DNA from: Cristatella mucedo
Taxonomy: Eukaryota; Bryozoa; Phylactolaemata; Cristatellidae
DNA length: 64,000 bases
Reading direction: 5' to 3'
Assembly: GCA_009760855.2 (NCBI GenBank)
Contig: WPIO01000006.1
Span: 9,159,001 to 9,223,000 of the forward strand
This document shows, in pieces, positions 37,056 to 64,000 of the stretch (the first letter of the stretch is position 1; the number at the start of each line of letters is the position of its first letter). Both the position numbers and the translations under genes were made by a program. The notes beneath the pieces are model-generated. The model ran no database searches and was not told the DNA's origin. It saw nothing but the letters and a program-made list of their open reading frames with translations.

Positions 37056-38640
37056 CATTCAATCGAGTGTCCAGAGTAGGATAGCTATATTTACAATGGG
37101 GACGATCGCGATTTTAGAGTTGTCAAATGAGTACTTACTGCTAGGTAGGTCTAAACGGTTGCTTTTAGATAGGCCGGCGAGCCGAGCAGCCACTCGCCGT
37201 TGACGTAGCATAAGCAACGAAGGACAGCTTTGGGCTAGCGAGATGAGGGTACAACGATCTTTTTCACGTCTAAGGGTCTTACGATGGGGGGGGGGGTCTC
37301 TTTGAGCAAGGAGGACGCAAATTAACAGCTAAAGTGACTGATAAAATAAGAACAAGTGTTAAAATACCAATTGCAGATGGGCAGTGTTAAGAAGGGCTGA
37401 ACTGCCTTTCCTGGTGGATTCACGCCGCCAAGGTCAGGGTATCGCCGTATGCCTAAATATTGGCAACGCTATTTTTTGTACTATGAGGATGCAAGACCGC
37501 TAAGCAATACATATTCGTCAGTACTGTTTAATGAGCGAAACGGAAAGTGCCAAGCAATAGCTCCGGCGAACCCGTGAAGCGTGTCTTCGGAGTAGGGCGG
37601 CCAGCCTGTTAAACCATGCCTACAGTAATAAGGGTGCTTCGGTAGGGGGGGGGGGTTACTGTTGACTAGTACGGTACCGGTCCAACCTGCGGACTGCATC
37701 CAGGTTGACGCATTCGGAAAACGCTCAAAGGCGTCAACAGCCACCACCATATCGCATGGCAGCCTCCTCCGAAACCCTATTTACGAAGATGTCATCTTGA
37801 TATAAGCTACCTCGATGCGGCTTTCTCAGTCGAGACACCGCAAAGCAAAAGCTTCCTCCACTAAAGCTCCTAAGCGAACGGCCAGCTGACTTTTTTGTTG
37901 GGATGCATTCAGGGCGTGAGGGGTCTAAAGCTGGTGCGGCAGCAGTGCAACCGATTGCGAGAGCTTCCGAGGTGACGGGCCTTGATATACGGTACGATTG
38001 GATAGTTGAGACCCAAACCACACAGAAGTCTCGTCGGCTAGACCGATCGCTGATCAATCTGTTAAGTTGGACCAATGGAGTTGTAAGCTGCCGAAATGAG
38101 GACACATGATTGACGATAGGAACATGGCCACTGTCTAGTGTGCCACATGCAGGAGACAATCCAAACGGCATTATTTACAAAAACTGAGCACTTTCAGTAA
38201 ATGGAATCGGGACTACAAATTTCCTGATCTACGTTTTTTCGCTAAGCATCGACATAAGGGGACGAAGAAAATGTGGGTTGTACTTATGTAGAAACTCAGA
38301 TTTCAATAAGGCTGCAGTCGAACAACGGCAGTTTTAATAGCTTTGGAATAAACCATTACATCAATACAAAAGAAATTTCAATAATGTATAAGTAGCAAGC
38401 TCTTTTTACCTACCAAAATCGTTTTACCTACATCACCTCAAGAAACATTGGTGACATTATTTGAGGAAATGTCTGCTGTGACTAAACATATGAAGCATGC
38501 GACGGAGGTGCTCATGAGGCACAAATAAGCAAAACTTCATCCGTCAAAAGGGCAGGAAAAAAAGCAGCTATTAAGCCAACATCTGAGAAGAGGTTGAGCT
38601 CTACCCTAAAATTGCGCGAAGTTATAATAATTTAAACAGG
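37056..38640 (-). other. Unassigned; possible LTR-retrotransposon RT remnant
   Basis: A 145-codon minus-strand frame (37734-38171) starts MPFGLSPACGTL and contains LYQDDIFVNRVSEE near its end. These resemble two reverse transcriptase motifs of Ty3/Gypsy elements, but the spacing is about 120 codons instead of about 40. Weak. Confidence 0.25.
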
Positions 38641-38775
38641 CACAACGAACAGTGGTTAAGGTGCTCGCCCCGACCAAGGTCTGGCCGGGGTCGTGGGCTC
38701 GAGCCCATGGCATATGTGAAGCACCTGAATAGAGGTGAAGTTCTCTTAGGGCGCTGTACAAATGAACTATATTTA
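38641..38775 (+). mobile_element. SINE-B: second copy
   Basis: AGTGGTTAAGGTGCTCGCCC (A box) and GGGCTCGAGCCC (B box region) match the 29.5-kb copy throughout, including the LINE-A-like tail AAGTTCTCTTAGGGCGCTGT. Confidence 0.82.
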
Positions 38776-40584
38776 ATTACATATTAACAGGAAACAGATA
38801 TAGGAACTGATAACAAAGTCGACAGTAAAGAGCGGCATTGAATAAAAAGCAGTGTGGGCACAAGAAACTGGAGGTGGCAGTTGGAAGAAGGTGAATAACC
38901 TGTCATCGACCATCACATCTACTGCCGCAGGAAAAAAAAAAGTGGAGGTGGCAATTAGAAGTATCGTTTAGGGTGAAAAGTCGTCGATTCAAGTCAGTTC
39001 CAACTGCTGCAGCTCGGTTCGCGTCACTGAAAGTCTTATGATGGAGTGTTGCAACTCGTGAGCCAGGAAGTCCTTCGAGCGTCACAGGCATGGACAGCGT
39101 CGGGCGGAAGGACCGGCTGCACTGGAAATTGGTACTGCAATGCGAAACTTAAGATCTTAATGGCACCGTGAGCTAACACGGGCTCAGCTGATGTAACTTT
39201 GTAGAAGTCGGGCTAGCCAGCGATGCTTTAACATTCCAATCACCTGGCGACAGAGCAGACGTTGATTCTATGAGATATGCATACTTAAAAAAAAAGCATC
39301 ACATGGACCCGTACTGACGATTGCGAATGGCTGCACAAGCACGGCGGATCACCGTTGACAGTTTTCCCTCCAGAACAATCCTTGAAGCCGGTGGCTGATC
39401 GCGGTCGATCCAAAAGTGACCAAGTCGACAAGCTCCAGCCTAGTGACAGCATGGTGGCCATTAAAGTACAGGGGGGCTTACGAGTCATACGAGACACATC
39501 AACAGGCCCATCAAACGCGTCATCGATTTTCGGCGAATGCACCAGATCCGTCACGAGCTATAGGACGCCACTTGTACCGTGCAGTGTTGACGGCCACCGA
39601 AGTAAGGTTGTAACTAACAATCTTGTTTTATGTAAGCACTGCTGCTTCAGAAAAGCATCGTACAAAGTGAATAACTACACAGTGCTCGGATCACGTTACG
39701 ATGTACAAAAAGAATATGTGCAAACGTATAACAGAAATGGTGCCGGTTGTGCCTGGCCACTGCCAATTTAGCTAAATCGGACTTGCCGCATCTAGTCAAT
39801 ATTGTCCGGTAGCCTGGGTATCACGGCTGATCCGAACTGTGCAGCTAGCGATCATCAGAGGGCTGAACCCGTAGCACTAGAGTGGGATGGGGTGACCTTT
39901 GCCGATGGATTGGATGTGGAGGCAAAGCAGCCACGACATGGTTGCTGCAGTGTAACATACACTACAGAAGCTCGAGTCACAAACCATATCCGTGAATGAG
40001 ATGACGAAAACTGGAGATGCAGTTGTTGCCCGTGAGCCAGTGCTTATGCTGCCATTCCGTGCTGGTGCCTACAGCTTGAAACTTCTGGATAGGAGCCAGT
40101 ATGGTGCATACCATGCACAAAGCTGCTCGATATCGGATGACACTCTAAAGATTTGCACACATCGGGCGGCACTCGAACTCGAAGTTTTTTATACCGATAA
40201 CTGCACCAGGCGTACTGCCGAAAGAAGAGAAACCGTGCTTACACTCCACTGGATAGCATGGGTTTGCAAGTGCCATCTACTGACAGTTGCCACCTGGCAG
40301 CATCTGAAGCACTTTCGCTGTCCGGAAGGAATCAAGTGCAAGCTCAAGCTGGTTGCACGCGTAAGTGGTCGGTGATTTAGGAGTATGCAGGGCTACGGCA
40401 AGCCGCCCAGCATGAATGCCTTCAAAAAGGAAGCAGCCAGCCGAGAGCCATCGCTGTGCACATATGTATTCGGCTTGTTCCTCGACCTCGATGGGCGTGC
40501 AGCCGACGATGGAAGCACGAGCCCTTGGTGAGGTGACCTCAACATGACGGCACCAAACACGTCAGCTGAAACAAGAAATTGTCA
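38776..40584 (+). other. Unidentified open frames
   Basis: Frames at 39355-39771 (138 codons), 39802-39999 and 39992-40375 (127 codons) follow one another on the + strand in two reading frames. They have mixed, protein-like composition, Cys-rich in the last (KICTHRAALELEVFYTDNCT). I recognise no family; a decayed transposon gene or exons are both possible. Confidence 0.3.
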
Positions 40585-40880
40585 TATAATAATAATAATA
40601 ATAATACACTTGATAAAGCGCCCTCAGAGAACTCAATCTCTCTCTAGGGGCTTTACATTTGCTGCAAAGGGAACTGCAATTGAATGGTGAGTAATATCAT
40701 GCTTGATAAACGAACAAAATGAATAACATGGTTAGGGGTGACATGCACAGGGTCAGCATGCAAATGTGGTTAGTGGCAGTGTGCACAGTGTCAGCACGCA
40801 TAAACACATGAAGGACGAATCATAGGGACCCACTAAATGCTGTCCTAAATAGGTGTGTTTTTAAGTTATTATGCAATGGT
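40585..40880 (-). mobile_element. LINE-A: antisense 3' end
   Basis: Begins with AAT repeats (antisense tail, 40588-40608), then the antisense of the LINE-A 3'UTR up to the KTHL coding end at about 40850. Confidence 0.85.
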
Positions 40881-42769
40881 CAAAACAGCAAGGCATCTCC
40901 ATGCTCTCGGTATTGCTTTCTATCAGTATTAACGCATATAAGCTTATCTCGTCCATCCCCGGTCTTTGTGTGTGTGTGTGTGTGTGTGCGCGTGCGTGCG
41001 TGCGCGTGTGTGTGTGTGTGTGTGTGTGCAATTAGCCGACGAACTGCAGTCGCTCACGATCTTGATGCTCGACGAAAGGGTGTAGCGGTGTAGGGCATCT
41101 ATCAAACTAACTAGGGCAGTGATCAACTTTCACAACCACGAACAGTGCAATTCGTGGCTGGAACCCACAGTTAGCACAAAAGCTATGCTTGAGGCTTCCA
41201 ACAATCTGGATATCTGCACCATCAGCTGGTACCAACACTAGCCTGACCTGGTCATACCATATTTACCATCAGCTAGTTGCCCAACAGCCAACCTTGCACC
41301 CACTTCCAGCTTCTACACATGGTGAATACCTCATCAGTAGTCAGCTATGATGGCAAAAATAGTTACTTTGTGAACACAAACTCTATCAAAGATCAGCCTA
41401 TACACACCTAACATGTTAATAGGCAGTGCAAAGAGATGTACCAATTTACCTTTCAACGTTTTGTCAAAGCAATTCAGCAGCCATAACTACCCTTTTTATC
41501 TCGAGGCAGAGAGAACACCAAGACACTGAAGAAATTGGCTATCATGCAGTGCCGACACAAAGAGAGGATTTATGTCGATTTGCTTCTGAAAATCATTCCA
41601 GTGAGCATCGCGTGGCAGAATGTGAACCTGCCTGATCACCAGTTACAAAACAGGATCTTTTAATGCAGGTTTGTAATAAAAGAAGGAATAGTCAGTTGTC
41701 GGCGATTGATAAGCCTTTAGCATGCAAAATTGGCCATGACACAACTAAACGTGAGTGGTAGCAGCCTAAGGACGAGGCTGCTGTCACTGCCTAAGGTATT
41801 CATCTCCACGACAACGACATGAACATACAAAAAAAAGTTAATTTAAATTACAGCTGTAATGTGAACAACAATGGATTAGGACTGGGCTTTTGTCGGACTC
41901 CTCCGAAAGAAACTTGGCTAGCTAGCCGAATGGCTGGTGGCTTTTTTGGAATAAGTAGTTTTTATAAATTAAGATAAGCACTTCCTGGTCGTACACGATA
42001 CGATGGAGAAGATACAGTAATTCACTAGCATACGGGCTACACCTTTCTGCAATAACGAAAGGGTAGCAAGACAGTTACAGTGACGAGACTGCCGACGATG
42101 ATCCGACCGAAACAGCAAAGCTGCTGCAGTATAGAAACACAGCAGCTGCCGAAACAGGCAGACCAAAGAGCATAGGCGAGTGCCAGTCGAACATAAGCGA
42201 TCTCAGTACGGACCAAGGATAAATGTAAAGTGCACGTATGATGGAGTTTCTGGTATTTTAACAGGAGAATTTCTAGCCACATGATACACAGCAGGTGCGC
42301 TGACACACAATGTGGAAGTTCATTAATACGGCAATCAGTTGCTACCATCTAACGAGCATACAGTTAAAGACCCATTGGAGTCACAGCTTTGCAGGCCAAT
42401 GCTAAGAAGCAGCTGCACGCACGAGCATGTGCCCATCCTGCAGATGGCAGGGGTGGGGTGGGGAGGGGGAGTTAAAGCACCTAAGCGCGCACTCTTGCAG
42501 TAGCCTTGTACAGCAGATTCGTAATGCTTGACGATGCAGGAGCACTCATGGCAGTATGCCACCACCCACTAGTGAACGCAAAAATCCTGGACTTATGATT
42601 GCGCTATTAGACAGAAGAGCCCTAAAGAGCTTTATGGAGTTGCAATAGATTTTTCCGCGAGCATCAGAGTCAACACAACTCTCCTAAACATGAAAGCATT
42701 GTATCACAGGAGCAGCCAGAAAGCTGGTAGGAGGCAACTGCTGCGACCTGACTTTGCCAGCAAGCTAAA
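40881..42769. other. No recognisable gene
   Basis: Apart from the TG microsatellite, only short overlapping frames. The missing last exon(s) of the 5-phosphatase gene would be expected on the minus strand somewhere here or further left, but were not seen. Confidence 0.4.
40967..41028. repeat. TG/CG microsatellite
   Basis: TG repeats with a central GCGTGCGTGCG block. Confidence 0.93.
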
Positions 42770-44675
42770 TCCTAGATCTATCAGCTGCCTTCGACACCAT
42801 TGATCACGATGTCCTCCTTTAACGATTGAGAACGACGATCGGTCAGCAGACAAGGCACGACGGGAATGTCACTGCCCTAGCTCTGCTAGATCTGTCTGCT
42901 GCCTTAGACACCATTGATCACGAAGTTCTGCTTGAACGATTGAGAACAACGATCGGTCTGGCAGGCGAAGCACTGGCGTGGTTTAAATCGTACTTCTCTG
43001 ATCGTGTTCAATCCATGTCGTGTGGAGGTCAGGTCTCACACACGAAACAGTCACCTGTGAAGTCCCTCAAGGGTCTGTCCACGGTCCCTTACTGTTCTCC
43101 ATTTATACTCAACCGCTGTGAAAATTTATTAAGGCCCATGGAATAGGATATCACTTTTATGCTGACGATACTCAGCTGTATGTGTCATTCAAACCGTCGG
43201 AAACTGCTGCAGCAACTGATGAACTGAATGCTTGCCTTGTCGACATTCGATCCTGGATGGCAGACAATTTCTTGAAACTAAATGACGATAAAACCAAACT
43301 GCTGCTCATAGGACATCCGATGCGTGTGGCTGGATTAAAAGGCTTTGATCTTCTAAGAATTGGTGCTGTTGTGCGACTATCACCTAGTGCTCGAAATTTA
43401 GGTATCGTTTTCGACAGCTGCCTAAAATTAAAAATCTTCATTCAGAAGACTGCTTCTACTGCTAGCCATCACGTCTGATCCCTATCTAAGATTAGGAGCT
43501 GTCTTCCACAGTGGCTTGCAAAAACTTTAACTAGCTCCTTAGTAGTTCTGTCTCGTCTTGATTATTGTATTTCCCTTTTGGCTGGGCTACCGAAAAAAGC
43601 AACTAGGCCACAGCAGCTGGCTATGAATATGGCTGCAAGGCTAGTTTTCAAATCCCAGAGGTTTGATAACGTGTCTCCTTTGCTAATAGAGCTAGGATGG
43701 CTGCCGGTTGATCGACTGATAAGAGCAAAGTTCTTGCTCTGACCTACAAGGCCTGCCACGGCTTGGCTCCTCTATACCTCGTTGAACTGTTGCACCAGTT
43801 ACAGCCTCCTCGTGCCCTCAGGTCCGGTGTGGACAATAAACAAGCTGTTCCATTCCTCCCATTAAAGACCGTTGGCGACGGAAGCTTTAGCTCTGCAGGT
43901 GCCTGTGGAACTTGCTTCCACAATTCTTACGCAACGGCAATTATACTCTCCTGCTGCCGACTATGGCTCATATTTGGCAACTGTTTTGAGATGCTAAAGT
44001 TTTTATGCTGACCAACAAGGCCTGCCACGGCTTGGCTCCTTCATACCTAGCTGAACTTTTTCCAGCCCGTTTGCGCCCTCAGGTCCTGTGTGGACACTAA
44101 ATTAGCTGTTCTATTCCTCCGCTTAAAGACCGTTGGCGACAGAAGCTTTAGCTCTGCAGGTCCTAGACTGTGGAACTCACTTCCACAATTCTTACGCAAC
44201 GACAACTACTCTCCAACTGCCGACTATGGCTCATCCTTTTCAGCGGTTCTGAGCTGCTACTTCCATGCTACTCACTACCTCAACTGCTCTCCTGACTCTG
44301 CTAATGCTTCCCACTCTGTCTTTGTTGCGTGAGACGAAGTCTTTTGGCTACCGAATGCATACCGAAAGCCTCTAAGGCTATGAGTGCACTATAAAAAAAT
44401 CTCCTGCATAACACCCACATAGTCTTTATGACTTAGTGGAGTTACAGAAGGAGATACATTACATTACATTACTTCCATGCTACACACTACCTCAACTGCT
44501 ATCATAACTCTTCTATGCTTCCACTTTCTCTTTGTTGTGTGAGATTAAGTCTGTTGGCTACCGAATGCGTACCGAAAGCCACTTAGGCTGTGAGAGCGCT
44601 GCACAAAACTCTCCAGTGTAACACCCACATAGTGTTTGTGGAGCTACAGATAGAGATACATTACATTACACAAGG
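42770..44675 (+). mobile_element. LINE-B: broken copy with stacked 3' ends
   Basis: Duplicated motif A region at 42770 and 42875 (DLSAALDTIDHEVLLERL), [12 protein letters not shown] region at 43150-43190, [18 protein letters not shown], and a C-terminus present twice (43763 and 44010 onward). Two tandem tails end in ACATTACATT near 44470 and 44670. The repeated pieces indicate LINE-B copies inserted into one another or unequal exchange. Confidence 0.87.
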
Positions 44676-45139
44676 AAAGTAAGGGATGCACTGGATGGGC
44701 AGCACGGTGGCTGCAGACTCACGGGCCACCCTTCCGCACAGCTATTCACAAGATACAATGCTTGCTAATCATGACTGCTCATAGTTAAAAGAATCAGGGG
44801 AGCTGGCATGCATGCCTAAGGGCTGTGAGGATCTCTGCAGCTCTTGATCCAAGCTTAGCATTATTATTAAGCTTGAGTGCTGATCTGTCTACCAGCTTGT
44901 TTTGACTGATGTGCCTTGCCCTTGTGCTTGTTTTGCTGATCCAGGGCGTTAGCAGCAATAGCAGTCAGTGAGAGGGTCCACCGCACTTCCAGCAGCCCAC
45001 ATGGATCTTTGGCAAGACAGTGCTTTGCACTGGTAAACACCTAACCCACTCTACAGACTGCCGGCAATGGGATGAAGCAGACAGCTTTTGAAGGCCAGGG
45101 ATGAGTGGAGGCAGGACAGAGTTCGGACAGGGCACTCAC

Positions 45140-63858
<18,719 letters not shown>

Positions 63859-64000
63859 CTAGAACGACAGTGAGAGCATGCTGTTTGGGCGAATTACTCG
63901 GTACTATTAGAATATCAGGGGTTTAAATAGGTGCCTAGTAAAGACGATTCATGTGGGCAAAGACACGTGCACAGTATTAGGCAGTAGCCACTTCAACGGT

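Overview
The window is animal nuclear DNA. One gene is built from many short exons with GT-AG introns and fits an animal inositol 5-phosphatase. Around it lie non-LTR retrotransposons of the L2/CR1/Rex type, two tRNA-derived SINE families, Ty3/Gypsy debris and long CT/GA and GT microsatellites. There is no operon-like gene density, no ribosome-binding-site spacing and no CRISPR array. The taxon cannot be fixed. A block of inserted mitochondrial DNA has a bilaterian-like tRNA-Phe and a short large-subunit rRNA end, so an invertebrate-grade bilaterian is a reasonable but unproven guess.

Layout. 1-20 kb: mostly repeat debris (LINE-A and LINE-B relics, SINE-A copies, a Gypsy integrase at about 12.1-12.8 kb, two related solo-LTR-like repeats near 6.0 and 18.4 kb, and very long CT, TA/TG and GA tracts). 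About 18.3-21.3 kb is CpG-rich. 21.4-23.1 kb (+): the last two exons and 3'UTR of an unidentified coiled-coil protein gene. 23-45 kb: SINEs, LINEs, a mitochondrial insertion at about 27.15-29.23 kb (tRNA-Phe on +, 3' end of the large-subunit rRNA on -) and several stretches with nothing recognisable.

45.1-63.9 kb (-): the main gene, an OCRL/INPP5B-type phosphoinositide 5-phosphatase. Eleven exons can be placed to the base, because splice phases agree at every junction and the joined peptide follows the family colinearly. It covers the C-terminal end of the 5-phosphatase domain, the whole ASH domain and most of the RhoGAP-like domain. The 5' exons lie beyond base 64000. The last RhoGAP exon(s) were not found. 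The large introns are full of LINE copies, most of them antisense to the gene.

How the parts relate. LINE-A (tail of ATT repeats) and LINE-B (tail of ACATT repeats) supplied the copying machinery. SINE-B shares its 3' tail with LINE-A, which suggests LINE-A mobilised it. The host genes show no shared pathway. The most useful points for follow-up are the 5-phosphatase gene structure (a GC-AG intron, a possible in-frame retained intron, a CTG tract beside a splice donor, and a LINE beside a splice acceptor), the SINE-B/LINE-A tail sharing, and the rearranged mitochondrial insertion. I did not find a clearly new molecular system.
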